Positions 9,640 to 18,722 of a DNA stretch of 51,741 nt are shown here, in pieces. The notes beneath the pieces were generated by a model. That model had not been told where the DNA came from. It did no database searches and worked only from the letters and a program-made list of their open reading frames with translations. The DNA is taken from NCBI GenBank assembly GCA_948467675.1, contig CAOKFI010000015.1:1-51741 (forward strand), in the 5' to 3' direction. Position numbers and translations under genes: made by a program. The stretch comes from an uncultured Porphyromonadaceae bacterium. GTDB taxonomy: Bacteria > Bacteroidota > Bacteroidia > Bacteroidales > Muribaculaceae. How positions within the stretch are numbered: position 1 is the first letter of the stretch; every line of letters begins with the position of its first letter.

Positions 9640-9647
9640 TATCTTTG
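9640..9647 (+). promoter_or_regulatory. -7 box upstream of the 9677 gene
   Basis: TATCTTTG matches TAnnTTTG and lies 29 nt before the ATG at 9677. The -33 element is not obvious. It would drive the small protein, the cyclophilin and the M16 peptidase. Confidence 0.55.
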
Positions 9648-9676
9648 TGGCGTGTCAACCATAAAACAACACGATT

Positions 9677-10051
9677 ATGACCGACGACGACAAAAAAGCA
9701 CTGGCAAAAGATCCCGACGGGCTTTTGACATATGAATACATTGCCAACCATATTGGTTCATGTATCGACGACATGGAATATCTCGTCGACAACATGGTCG
9801 CAGTAGATCTTACAGGCCAGTTCACAGCGAGCGCGGCACGGTATCTGTCAGCCATAGACCCTACGGCATACGCAGCCCACGTAAACCGTCTTATAGCCGC
9901 CACTATCGAAAAAGACCGCGAACGCCGGTATCTGGGCGACCTGCTGCAAGGTATCTGGGGTCCGGATTACGCATCGCGCGCAGCAGAGCTTTCCGCCGCC
10001 GACAACAATTTCCGCCGCATATACAAACGGCTGTTTTCCACCGGCATCTGA
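9677..10051 (+). CDS. Small acidic protein of unknown function
   Basis: I do not recognise a domain in this 124-residue protein. It starts MTDDDKKALAKDPDG and is predicted to be mostly helical, acidic in the first half and Arg/Lys-rich near the end, with no signal peptide or membrane segment; it is probably cytoplasmic. A promoter box lies 29 nt upstream, codon use resembles its neighbours, and the frame is intact, so it is very likely a real gene. It is followed after 57 nt by the cyclophilin gene and may be co-transcribed with it. Similar small proteins occur as hypotheticals in Bacteroidales, but no role can be stated. Confidence 0.75.
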   Translation: MTDDDKKALAKDPDGLLTYEYIANHIGSCIDDMEYLVDNMVAVDLTGQFTASAARYLSAIDPTAYAAHVNRLIAATIEKDRERRYLGDLLQGIWGPDYASRAAELSAADNNFRRIYKRLFSTGI

Positions 10052-10108
10052 ACCGGATGCAACGCAGCATTGTTTCATAACGACATAACCACAGCAATAC
10101 CGTAAGCA

Positions 10109-10993
10109 ATGAGAAAAGCTCTGTTCTTACTGGCATCGCTCATGATCTGCATGAGCTCATGCCAGGCCGGATCGGCCACCAAAGACCCCGCCGGAACCAA
10201 ACCCGCAGAACAATCAACCAACAACAATACGATGCCAACCGACACCAACAGCGTAAAAGTCGCAATAAGCACAACCGCAGGCGACATCACCGTACTCCTT
10301 TACGGCGACACACCGAAACACCGCGATAACTTCGTAAAACTTGTCAATGAAGGATATTACGACGGAACATTATTCCATCGGGTCATCAATGAATTTATGG
10401 TTCAGGCCGGCGATCCCGACAGCAAGAATGCCCGTCCCGGACAACACCTCGGCGCCGGAGGCCCCGGCTACACCATCGAAGCCGAAATCGACTGCCCCAG
10501 ACATTTCCACAAACGCGGTGCATTGTCGGCCGCCCGCCAGGGCGATCAGGTGAATCCCGAACGCCGCTCGTCAGGATCCCAGTTCTATATCGTCACAGGC
10601 AAAGCCTATTCCGAACAACAGCTCACCATGATGGAAAGCCAGCTTCAGGACATGCAGAAGCAGGGCATATTCCAGCAACTTGTCGGAGAGAACCGTCAGA
10701 AGATCACAACCATGCAGCAGCAGGGCGACCGCGAAGGTCTGCAGAAGCTACAGGATGAACTGATTGCGATAACCGAACAGCGCGCTGCTGAAAACCCGGC
10801 CAGACTCTCCGACGAACAGCGCAAAGCATACAGCACGACAGGAGGCACACCGCATCTCGACAACCAGTACACGGTATTCGGCGAAGTCCTGTCAGGGATG
10901 GATGTCGTAGAAAAAATCGAGAAATCCGAGACCGACAGCGCAGACCGTCCTAAAGAAGACATCAAGATAATATCCATGAAGATAATCGGATGA
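10109..10993 (+). CDS. Cyclophilin-type peptidyl-prolyl isomerase lipoprotein
   Basis: The 294-residue protein has a lipoprotein signal with Cys18 (MSSC), then a linker rich in Thr/Asn and a cyclophilin domain from about residue 50. The catalytic arginine is in FHRVINEFMVQAGDP (Arg91), with GSQFYIVTG and NQYTVFGEV later. It should speed prolyl isomerisation of envelope proteins, anchored to a membrane facing the periplasm; no acidic surface-export signal follows the Cys. Between FYIVTG and GGTPHLDNQY an insertion of roughly 75-80 charged, Gln/Glu-rich residues (about 165-243) interrupts the fold. The stop overlaps the start of the M16 gene by 4 nt (ATGA), indicating translational coupling. 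Confidence 0.93.
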   Translation: MRKALFLLASLMICMSSCQAGSATKDPAGTKPAEQSTNNNTMPTDTNSVKVAISTTAGDITVLLYGDTPKHRDNFVKLVNEGYYDGTLFHRVINEFMVQAGDPDSKNARPGQHLGAGGPGYTIEAEIDCPRHFHKRGALSAARQGDQVNPERRSSGSQFYIVTGKAYSEQQLTMMESQLQDMQKQGIFQQLVGENRQKITTMQQQGDREGLQKLQDELIAITEQRAAENPARLSDEQRKAYSTTGGTPHLDNQYTVFGEVLSGMDVVEKIEKSETDSADRPKEDIKIISMKIIG

Positions 10994-12231
10994 TACAGGT
11001 CAATCGGTCCACACTCCCTAACGGAATCAGATTAATCCACAATTACGACAGTGCCACCGCCATGGTGGCACTGCACGTATCAGTCGATGCCGGATCGGCC
11101 GACGAATCTCCCGAACGCACAGGACTGGCGCACTTGCTGGAGCATCTCATGTTCGGCGGATCGGCCAATATCCCCGACTTCGACGGCGCCATCGAAGCTG
11201 CCGGCGGATTCAACAACGCCTATACATCCACAGACCGGACAGTATTCTATTCAGTCGCGCCGGCTCAGAATGCAGAGACACTGTTCTGGGCAGAAAGCGA
11301 CCGCATACTCGCTCCTTCATTCAGCGAAAAGACTCTTGAAGTACAGCGCTCGGTAGTCATCGAGGAATTCAAACAGACATGTCTTAACCGTCCTTACGGA
11401 GACACCACACACCTGCTGCGCTCCATGATATACAAGCAGCATCCGTACCGATGGCCGGTAATAGGACTCGATCCGCAACATATAGCAGACACAACCCGCG
11501 ACGATGTCCTGCAATTTTTCGACAGGCATTACACACCGGCCAACATCACCCTCGTCGTAACCGGCCATATCACATGGGGCGCTACCGTCCGCCTGGCTGA
11601 AAAATGGTTCGGAACCATACCCACGCGCACTCCGGCCCTCCGGAATCTGCCCGTGGAGCCGGAACCGGAATCAGCAACCGAAATGACAGTATACCGCAAT
11701 GTCCCGTCGACCGCCATCACCATAGCCTACCCCATGCCGGGATACGACAGCCCCGATTACCGCACATGCGACATCGTGACAGATCTGCTCGCAGCCGGCC
11801 GGGCATCAAGAATGCGCAGAAACCTGCTGATGGGAACCGATCTTTTCACTGATGTCGACGCCTGCATACTCGGCAGCCGCGATCCCGGCTACATAACTCT
11901 GTCGTGCCGCCTGCGCCGAGACAACGATTCCGACATAGCCCGCGCCCGCGAACTGCTTGAAGCCGAAGCCTCGCGCCCGGCTCTCGACGGGGACATATCG
12001 GAACACGAACTGCAACGAATACGCAACCGTTTCGCATCGGACTATACGTTCGGAATCATGGACTACCTGTCAGTAGCCCAGGCTCTGATCCAGGCCGACG
12101 CACAAAACGAGGATATAAACACGGCCACCGAGCGATATAACGCAGTCACAGCCGAAGAAATATCCGAAGCCGTACGCCGGTATATCCGCCCGGAGCGCTC
12201 ACGCACCCTCATCTATCGTCCCGGGAAATAA
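10990..12231 (+). CDS. M16 family zinc peptidase (pitrilysin-like)
   Basis: The 413-residue protein carries the inverted zinc motif HXXEH as HLLEH (His48, Glu51, His52), with a third ligand glutamate about 73 residues later in VVIEEF. The N-terminal LPNGIRLIHN and the second half, a non-catalytic M16_C-like lobe, complete the usual two-domain half-clam of processing-peptidase type. No signal peptide is present, so it is probably cytoplasmic. It is coupled to the cyclophilin gene by a 4-nt overlap. The gene ends 2 nt from the convergent DUF3037 gene with no terminator between them. Confidence 0.94.
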   Translation: MIQVNRSTLPNGIRLIHNYDSATAMVALHVSVDAGSADESPERTGLAHLLEHLMFGGSANIPDFDGAIEAAGGFNNAYTSTDRTVFYSVAPAQNAETLFWAESDRILAPSFSEKTLEVQRSVVIEEFKQTCLNRPYGDTTHLLRSMIYKQHPYRWPVIGLDPQHIADTTRDDVLQFFDRHYTPANITLVVTGHITWGATVRLAEKWFGTIPTRTPALRNLPVEPEPESATEMTVYRNVPSTAITIAYPMPGYDSPDYRTCDIVTDLLAAGRASRMRRNLLMGTDLFTDVDACILGSRDPGYITLSCRLRRDNDSDIARARELLEAEASRPALDGDISEHELQRIRNRFASDYTFGIMDYLSVAQALIQADAQNEDINTATERYNAVTAEEISEAVRRYIRPERSRTLIYRPGK

Positions 12232-12233
12232 TA

Positions 12234-12617
12234 TCAGTCCACCAGTTCGGCAAACAGACGGTCGAATGTCGACGACAGATCGGCACACAATCCCGGATGC
12301 GGACGCGAAGTCTGGACGCACGCACTACGCACGGCAGTGAGCCAGCGGAAGCGCTCCTCAGCCTCAAGCGCTGCAATATCCCCGCCGTCACCGGCCCCTG
12401 AAGCCACCAGACCGAAGCCGTGCAGCTGTGCGGTAAGCTCATCGGCCGGTAATGCGTCGGGAAACGCCTGGAGGCGCCGGGGATCGACCTTTACACGCGC
12501 CCGGATCCAACGCTGGCGCTTGCACATCATTATCAGCCCGACATTGATAAACTCCTCACGTTCCACGCGGGGAAGATATCTTATTACAGCATATTCATAC
12601 AAGTGCCTGTCGTGCAT
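12234..12617 (-). CDS. DUF3037 family protein
   Basis: The 127-residue protein matches the DUF3037 pattern: LYEYAVIRYLPRVEREEFINVGLIM near the start, then CKRQRWIRARV and a helical second half. Function is unknown. The gene begins inside the last 23 nt of the HipA-like gene, in another frame, so translation is probably coupled. DUF3037 proteins are recurrent neighbours of HipA-like kinases in several phyla, so it is a likely partner: substrate, inhibitor or antitoxin-like regulator (inference). It has no DNA-binding motif such as the HipB helix-turn-helix. Confidence 0.88.
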   Translation of the reverse strand: MHDRHLYEYAVIRYLPRVEREEFINVGLIMMCKRQRWIRARVKVDPRRLQAFPDALPADELTAQLHGFGLVASGAGDGGDIAALEAEERFRWLTAVRSACVQTSRPHPGLCADLSSTFDRLFAELVD

Positions 12618-13398
12618 CCTCAGCGTAATTTACAAAAATTTCAGAACTATCGAACCTGCGGGTTAGAAAACCGGCATATACATCGCGCACATTCTCTACC
12701 GAAAGTCCGGACCCTTCATACACAAGCCATTCAGCCGGAACGGAATCCACCACAGACCGAAGCCATTCATTCGACAAGCAGGAACGCATTTCGGCATCAG
12801 CCTCCCTCAGACGCGAAGCATAACGCAGCAACGCATGACTCCTGATATACGGGAACGGACTCACCGCAGCCTTTTCCCAACCGTCCCAGGAATGATGAAA
12901 ATACAGCGTGGCGCCATGATCGATAAGCCAGTTCTCGCCATGCCACACCAGCATATTGGTGTTTCGCACGGTACGGTCCACATTGGTCAGAAATGCATCG
13001 AGCCAGACCATGCGCGACGCCTCGAGCGGATCCACCCGGTTGACAACCGGATCGAACGTCATGGCTCCTGAGAGAAAATGCAATCCGATATTAAGCCCGC
13101 GGCTTGCTTTCAGCAGATCCTGAATCTCCTCATCGCCCTCGGTACGACCGAAATCCTCATCCACATCGAGCAGCACGAGTTCAGGAACCCTAAGTCCGCA
13201 AGCCCGCGCCACTTCCCCGCCTATCATCTCAGCCACCAGCGCTTTGGCACCATGACCTGCGCCACGGAATTTGACCACATACTTGAATCCGTCGTCGGCC
13301 TCCGCCAGTGCCGGAAGCGACCCGCCCTCGCGCAAAGGCGCTATATACCGTGTGAGCTGTTGTCGGCGCAACTGTGGCGCCTGTAGAGTCTGTTTCAT
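12595..13398 (-). CDS. HipA-like Ser/Thr kinase (HipA_2 type)
   Basis: The 267-residue protein resembles the kinase core of HipA without its N-terminal domain. Visible are the ATP-binding lysine in YVVKF (Lys43), the catalytic loop NVDRTVRNTN with Asp141 and Asn146 at HipA spacing, and the metal-binding Asp160 in LIDHG. All catalytic residues appear intact. Classical HipA phosphorylates glutamyl-tRNA synthetase and causes persistence; the target here is unknown. I chose the ATG at 13398 (MKQTLQAPQ); an earlier frame start at 13419 would lie inside the -7 box at 13409-13416. There is no hipB gene; a DUF3037 gene overlaps the 3' end instead. Confidence 0.85.
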   Translation of the reverse strand: MKQTLQAPQLRRQQLTRYIAPLREGGSLPALAEADDGFKYVVKFRGAGHGAKALVAEMIGGEVARACGLRVPELVLLDVDEDFGRTEGDEEIQDLLKASRGLNIGLHFLSGAMTFDPVVNRVDPLEASRMVWLDAFLTNVDRTVRNTNMLVWHGENWLIDHGATLYFHHSWDGWEKAAVSPFPYIRSHALLRYASRLREADAEMRSCLSNEWLRSVVDSVPAEWLVYEGSGLSVENVRDVYAGFLTRRFDSSEIFVNYAEDARQALV

Positions 13399-13408
13399 TC
13401 TTTCATTG

Positions 13409-13416
13409 CAAAAATA
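13409..13416 (-). promoter_or_regulatory. -7 box of the HipA-like gene
   Basis: TATTTTTG on the minus strand matches TAnnTTTG and ends 10 nt before the ATG at 13398, so the leader is only a few nucleotides long. A partial -33 (TTTCG) lies about 20 nt upstream. Confidence 0.55.
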
Positions 13417-13457
13417 CATCCATTACAACGTATTTGCGAAATATTTTGATGATTATA

Positions 13458-13487
13458 TTGACAGGTTGACAAATTTTCGTATATTTG
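13458..13487 (+). promoter_or_regulatory. Promoter of the DUF349 gene
   Basis: TTG (13458-13460) is followed after 19 nt by TATATTTG (13480-13487). The start codon at 13573 leaves a leader of about 80 nt. It is divergent from the HipA-like promoter about 60 nt away. Confidence 0.6.
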
Positions 13488-13572
13488 AAACCGATTAAAA
13501 CCAGTGCCGACCCATGAAACACTTTTAAATACAGAGGGAACACACTGATTGTTAATAAAAATTACTGACTCT

Positions 13573-15438
13573 ATGGAACTGCATGAAACCTCCCTGCCGA
13601 CCTCCGGGGCCGACATGGAAAAATCCTTGAACGAAGAGGGTGCCGGCCAGACAACCGACACCGCTATTGAATCAATCGAACCGAACGTCGCCGAGACAGC
13701 TCCGGCAGAAGACACGCCCGTACAGAAGCCAGCCGAACCGCTTACCAAACAGCGCATAGCAGAACTGGCCTCAGAACTGGCTGAAAAGGATGCCGCCGAA
13801 ATATCCCGCGATGAAGTGGCCCGCCTGAAACAGCAGTTCTACGCCATACGTCATACGGAACTCGAAGCCGAAAAAGCCGCATTTCTCGAAAAAGGAAATG
13901 AGGAAAGCGCTTTCGCCCCGATGCCCGACGCCGACGAGGAGCGTTTCAAAGAGTCTCTCAATCTCATCAAAGAGAAGAAAGCCAGACATGCCGCCGAAAT
14001 AGAAGCGATCAGGATGGCCAATCTCGAAGCTAAAAACGCCATAATCGAGGAACTGACATCCATGGCCGGCGACACAGACAACGTTAACCGCCACTTCCAG
14101 CGTTTCCGCGAACTGCAGCAGGCATTCAAGACCGCCGGCGATGTACCGCCGACCCATGCAGGCGAACAGTGGAAAAAATACCAGGATGCAGTTGAGAGGT
14201 TTTATGACCAGCTGAAAGTCAACAAAGACCTACGCGACTACGATTTCAAGAAAAATCTCGAAATAAAGCAACTCCTCTGTCTCGAAGCGGAGAAACTTTC
14301 TGAAGAGCCCGACGTCGTGACCGCGTTCAAACGTCTGCAGGAGCTCCACGACAAATGGCGTGAGACTGGTCCTGTAGCCAAAGATATCCGTGAAGAAATC
14401 TGGATGCGGTTCAAAGACGCATCGGCGGTGGTCAACAAAAAATACCAGGCATTCTTCGAAGACCGCAAACAGCGCGAAAACGAAAACGAAGCAGCCAAAA
14501 CCGCATTGTGCGAACGCATCGAGGCTCTCGACTTTTCCGCACTCAAGAGTTTCTCGGCATGGGACACCATGACCAAGAGCATCCTCGAAGCTCAGGAAGA
14601 ATGGAAAAAACTCGGATATGCATCGCGAAAGATGAACACCGTGCTGTTCAACCGCTTCCGCGCCACCTGCGATAAATTCTTCGCTCAGAAAGCCGAATAC
14701 TTCAAAAACACCAAAGACGAACTGGCACGCAATCTGGCCCGAAAGACCGAACTTTGCGAACGTGCCGAAGCGCTGAAAGATTCGACCGACTGGAAAAAGA
14801 CCACCGACGAACTCGTCGCCCTCCAGAAAGAATGGAAGACAATAGGCGCCGTAGCCAAGAAACACAGCGACGCCATCTGGCACCGCTTTCTCGAAGCATG
14901 CGACTACTTCTTCGAACAGAAAAAGAAAAGCACCTCTGGAACACGCCGCACCGAGCAGGCCAATCTCAAGGAAAAACGTGCTGTTATAGAAGAGTTGAAA
15001 GCGATCGACGGCACAGCAGACCGCGAGGCCGCAATAATGAAAGTACGCGAGCTCATGTCCCGCTACCAGGGCATCGGCCATGTACCCTACCGCGACAAAG
15101 ACAAACTCTACGAGACCTACCGCACAGTGGTCAACGACCTGTACGCACGTCTCGACATAAAGGGTACCGGCGCTGCCATGGCCAACTTCGAAAATTCAAT
15201 CAGCGAGATCGAAGGCGACGAGTCGAAACTACTGCGCGAACGCGACCGCATGATGCGCATACTCGACCAGAAACGCGGTGAACTTAACACGTTTGAAAAC
15301 AATCTCGGATTCTTCAGTTCCAAATCAAAAAGCGGAGATTCGATGCTGCGCGAAATGCAGCGTCGTATCCAGAGACTGAAAGACGATCTGGCCATAATCG
15401 AGGAAAAGATCCGCGTAATCGACAGTAAGCTCGGCTGA
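13573..15438 (+). CDS. DUF349 domain-containing coiled-coil protein
   Basis: The 621-residue protein is highly charged and helical. After an acidic Glu/Ala-rich N-terminus it has several tandem DUF349 repeats, recognisable by recurring patterns such as ELQQAFKTAGDVPP, LHDKWRETGPVAKD, AQEEWKKLGYAS and LQKEWKTIGAVAKKH, each followed by an (I/L)W.RF segment. A coiled coil closes the protein (about 560-621). Function is unknown; the family is widespread in Bacteroidota and Actinobacteria. The first ATG (MELHETSLPT) is preferred over an upstream in-frame TTG at 13549. No signal peptide, so cytoplasmic. The next gene follows after 31 nt. Confidence 0.92.
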   Translation: MELHETSLPTSGADMEKSLNEEGAGQTTDTAIESIEPNVAETAPAEDTPVQKPAEPLTKQRIAELASELAEKDAAEISRDEVARLKQQFYAIRHTELEAEKAAFLEKGNEESAFAPMPDADEERFKESLNLIKEKKARHAAEIEAIRMANLEAKNAIIEELTSMAGDTDNVNRHFQRFRELQQAFKTAGDVPPTHAGEQWKKYQDAVERFYDQLKVNKDLRDYDFKKNLEIKQLLCLEAEKLSEEPDVVTAFKRLQELHDKWRETGPVAKDIREEIWMRFKDASAVVNKKYQAFFEDRKQRENENEAAKTALCERIEALDFSALKSFSAWDTMTKSILEAQEEWKKLGYASRKMNTVLFNRFRATCDKFFAQKAEYFKNTKDELARNLARKTELCERAEALKDSTDWKKTTDELVALQKEWKTIGAVAKKHSDAIWHRFLEACDYFFEQKKKSTSGTRRTEQANLKEKRAVIEELKAIDGTADREAAIMKVRELMSRYQGIGHVPYRDKDKLYETYRTVVNDLYARLDIKGTGAAMANFENSISEIEGDESKLLRERDRMMRILDQKRGELNTFENNLGFFSSKSKSGDSMLREMQRRIQRLKDDLAIIEEKIRVIDSKLG

Positions 15439-15469
15439 ACCATAAAGGTATCAGACCCGTATATCCCGC

Positions 15470-16858
15470 ATGATTCCCGTAAGCCATAGAGGAAGGTACG
15501 GACGCTACATCCACACGTTGCTCACCATAATAGATTTTGTGGTGGTCAACGTTGTGTTTACAGCAGTATGCATGCTCAATCCAGAGATAACCGAGACCCA
15601 CATTAAGATAAAGTGGCTATTGGTCAATATCTCATACTTCCCTGTCGTGTTCTGGTTCTCACACGTCCGAGAACAGCGTGCCATACACATCGACCAGGTA
15701 GTCAGTTGCGCATTGCAGACTGTAGGCATACATGCACTGTTTTTTCTGTCGTTGCTCACGTTTCTCGACATCAACGACATGACAGCAAGTGTATTGCTTG
15801 AATTCTACTGTACTCTCGGCATCTTGTTTCCGGCGTGCTGGACATTCTCGCGGCTGCTCCTCAAGCATTACCGTAAACGCGGAGGCAACTTCAGCCGCGT
15901 GGTGATAGTAGGCACCAACCTGACGGCATTGCGGCTCTTCGAGGCCATGCTGTCAGATTCCGGCTACGGATACCGTATACTCGGATTCTTCGGCGACAGA
16001 CGTCCTGCCGGATTCATGGGCAGATATCTCGGAAACATCGACAGCATGGATCAGTTCGTACGCAAAGAGGCTGTCGATATGATATTCTATACAATGTCCG
16101 GCGAAGACGAGGAAGCAATGCGTAAAGCTGTAAAGATTGCCGATGACAATGTGATCCAGTTCTATTATGTCCCTCAGATAAGCCGGTACATCGGGCGCAA
16201 TTTCGAAATGTCGAACATAGGCCCGATGCCCGTCATGACAGCACTCCACAATCCGTTGAAACGTGCTGTCAACAGGACTCTGAAACGCACATTCGATATC
16301 GTGTTCTCATCGGTAGCACTGATCCTCTCCCCCATTGTATTCATACCGGTGGCCATAGCCATCAAATGTTCGTCGCCGGGTCCGATATTTTTCAAGCAGA
16401 AACGCACAGGCTACAAAGGACGGGAATTTTCATGCTGGAAATTCCGCACCATGCGAGTCAATGCCAATGCCGACCGGCAGCAGGCAAGCAAGGATGATCC
16501 ACGCAAGACACGCGTAGGAGATTTCCTTCGCCGCACGAGCATTGACGAACTTCCTCAGTTTTTCAACGTATTGCGCGGCGACATGTCTGTAGTGGGGCCA
16601 CGCCCCCACATGCTCAAGCACACAGAGGACTACGCCCGGATGGTCGACAAATACATGCTGCGGCACATGATCAAGCCAGGCATCACCGGTTGGGCTCAGG
16701 TAAACGGTTACCGTGGGCAGACCGATGAATTGTGGAAGATGGAAAAGCGCGTGGAGTGCGATGTATGGTATGTGGAAAACTGGAATTTCCTGCTTGACCT
16801 GAAGATCATAGCACGCACAGTAATCAATGCCGTACACGGCGAACAAAACGCATTCTGA
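15470..16858 (+). CDS. Undecaprenyl-phosphate sugar phosphotransferase (WcaJ-like)
   Basis: The 462-residue membrane enzyme transfers a sugar-1-phosphate from a nucleotide sugar to undecaprenyl phosphate, the first step of exopolysaccharide or O-antigen unit synthesis. The N-terminal third has several membrane helices, then a Rossmann-like domain (VVIVGTNLTALRLFE), then from about residue 272 the bacterial sugar-transferase domain with KRTFDI, a hydrophobic segment, WKFRTM, RRTSIDELPQF, SVVGPRPHM and IKPGITGWAQVNG. The donor sugar cannot be read; UDP-glucose is usual in this subfamily. The exopolysaccharide genes lie about 10 kb away. recQ begins 3 nt after its stop. Confidence 0.93.
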   Translation: MIPVSHRGRYGRYIHTLLTIIDFVVVNVVFTAVCMLNPEITETHIKIKWLLVNISYFPVVFWFSHVREQRAIHIDQVVSCALQTVGIHALFFLSLLTFLDINDMTASVLLEFYCTLGILFPACWTFSRLLLKHYRKRGGNFSRVVIVGTNLTALRLFEAMLSDSGYGYRILGFFGDRRPAGFMGRYLGNIDSMDQFVRKEAVDMIFYTMSGEDEEAMRKAVKIADDNVIQFYYVPQISRYIGRNFEMSNIGPMPVMTALHNPLKRAVNRTLKRTFDIVFSSVALILSPIVFIPVAIAIKCSSPGPIFFKQKRTGYKGREFSCWKFRTMRVNANADRQQASKDDPRKTRVGDFLRRTSIDELPQFFNVLRGDMSVVGPRPHMLKHTEDYARMVDKYMLRHMIKPGITGWAQVNGYRGQTDELWKMEKRVECDVWYVENWNFLLDLKIIARTVINAVHGEQNAF

Positions 16859-16861
16859 TCC

Positions 16862-18715
16862 ATGCCGGAATCCACCCATGACCGTGACAGTCTGTATCGC
16901 GAGGCAACCGCCGTGTTGCAGCGCTTCTACGGACACAAATCATTCCGGCCGCAACAGTTCGAAATAATCTCAAAGGTCATGCGCGGTCACGACTGCGTCG
17001 TGCTGATGCCTACCGGCGGCGGCAAATCCATAACCTTCCAGCTTCCGGCTCTCCTGCAAGACGGGTGCGCGATCGTGGTATCGCCGCTGATCGCCCTGAT
17101 GAAGGATCAAGTCACGGCACTTATCGCCAACGGCATACCGGCAGCCATGCTCAACAGCGCGCAATCCGATGCCGAAAACCGCCAGGTAATAGAAGGTCTG
17201 AACCACGGGCATATAAAACTGCTGTATATATCGCCTGAAAGGCTGCTTACGGAAATCGACCATTGGGGCGATGACGCACCGGTCAGCCTATTCGCTATCG
17301 ACGAAGCCCACTGCATATCGCAATGGGGACATGACTTCCGCCCGGAGTACACACAGTTGGCATGTATAAAACGCCGGTATCCGCACGTACCGGTAATCGC
17401 GCTGACGGCGACAGCCGACCGTCTTACCCGCGATGACATATCGCAGCAGCTCGCGCTGAAAAACCCACGGCTGTTCATCAGTTCTTTCGACCGTCCCAAC
17501 ATATCGTTACGGGTAGTCTCCAATCCCGGAAAATCAAAACGGGTAGCCATGATATGCTCGCTCATCGACAAGTATGCCGAAGATTCAGGAATAGTATATT
17601 GCCTGAGCCGGAAAAATGCCGAGACATTATGTACCGACCTGACTAACCGCGGATACCGGGCAGCAGTTTACCATGCCGGTCTGACACCCGTGCAACGCGA
17701 TAAGGCACAACAGGCCTTCATAGACGGCGAGCTACAGGTAATCTGCGCCACTGTGGCATTCGGCATGGGCATCGACAAAAGCAACATACGCTACGTGGTG
17801 CACAACAATCTGCCGCGAAACATCGAAAGCTACTATCAGGAGGTGGGGCGTGCCGGACGCGACGGTATGCCTGCCGAGGCTCTCATGTTCTACTCCTTTG
17901 CCGATATCGCCGCTCTTCAGAGTTTCATCGACGAAAGCGGCCGACAGGCGATCAATGCCGAGAAACTGACAAGGATGAAAGAATATGCCGAAGCCACGGT
18001 ATGCCGTCGGCGTGTACTATTGAGCTATTTCAACGAAGAGACCGACCATGACTGCGGCAACTGCGACGTATGTCTCGACCCGCCTGAACGTATCGACGGT
18101 ACCGTCATTGCCCAGAAAGCGCTTAGTGCCATGGCCCGAATAGGAGAACAGGCTGGAATAACCATGCTCATAGATATTCTGCGCGGATCGGCGCGTGCCG
18201 AACTCATTGCCAAAGGATTCGACAGAATAAAGACTTACGGCGCCGGAAGGGATATGAGCTTCGCTCAGTGGAGCGCCTATCTGTCGCAACTGCTGCAACT
18301 CGGAATCATCGAGATCCGGTATAATGAGTCGAACCATCTCAAGATCACCCCATACGGACGTAAAGTGCTTGCCGGAAACACTCCGGTACAACTGGCCAAA
18401 TTCTATTACCACCAGCCACAGACATCCAAGACCCGGACTGAACCGCACCCGTCGGCGACCCGCAGAAGGACAGAAACGCCCACACCGCCTGCCGAACTGC
18501 TGTCGGAGCTGAAACGCGTACGTACAGCCATTGCCAAGATACAGGGAATAGCGCCGTATATGGTATTCAGCGACAAGACTCTTTCCGACATGGCCCGTCA
18601 GCAGCCTACCGATCAGAAGGCATTTCTCGACATCGACGGAATAGGCGAGAAGAAATCAGCGCTATACTGGCGGCATTTCTCACGGGCTATACGCAAATAC
18701 CGCGGCACCGACTGA
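16862..18715 (+). CDS. recQ: ATP-dependent DNA helicase RecQ
   Basis: The 617-residue 3'-5' helicase acts in recombination and fork repair. Walker A TGGGKS lies at 51-56, DEAH at 147-150, and the family motif FGMGIDK near 300. The RecQ-C-terminal zinc cysteines are Cys381, Cys398, Cys401 and Cys404. A winged helix follows, and an HRDC domain ends the protein (LSELKRVRTAIAKIQGI...DIDGIGEKKSALY). The gene starts 3 nt after the sugar-transferase stop, so the two share a transcript, a chance pairing functionally. Its end faces the M15 gene with 7 nt between. Confidence 0.97.
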   Translation: MPESTHDRDSLYREATAVLQRFYGHKSFRPQQFEIISKVMRGHDCVVLMPTGGGKSITFQLPALLQDGCAIVVSPLIALMKDQVTALIANGIPAAMLNSAQSDAENRQVIEGLNHGHIKLLYISPERLLTEIDHWGDDAPVSLFAIDEAHCISQWGHDFRPEYTQLACIKRRYPHVPVIALTATADRLTRDDISQQLALKNPRLFISSFDRPNISLRVVSNPGKSKRVAMICSLIDKYAEDSGIVYCLSRKNAETLCTDLTNRGYRAAVYHAGLTPVQRDKAQQAFIDGELQVICATVAFGMGIDKSNIRYVVHNNLPRNIESYYQEVGRAGRDGMPAEALMFYSFADIAALQSFIDESGRQAINAEKLTRMKEYAEATVCRRRVLLSYFNEETDHDCGNCDVCLDPPERIDGTVIAQKALSAMARIGEQAGITMLIDILRGSARAELIAKGFDRIKTYGAGRDMSFAQWSAYLSQLLQLGIIEIRYNESNHLKITPYGRKVLAGNTPVQLAKFYYHQPQTSKTRTEPHPSATRRRTETPTPPAELLSELKRVRTAIAKIQGIAPYMVFSDKTLSDMARQQPTDQKAFLDIDGIGEKKSALYWRHFSRAIRKYRGTD

Positions 18716-18722
18716 TTCACAG

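Noticed and set aside
14230..15081. 283-codon leftward frame opposite the DUF349 gene
   Set aside because: Cys/Phe-rich translation produced by antisense reading of Glu/Lys-rich helices; no independent support.
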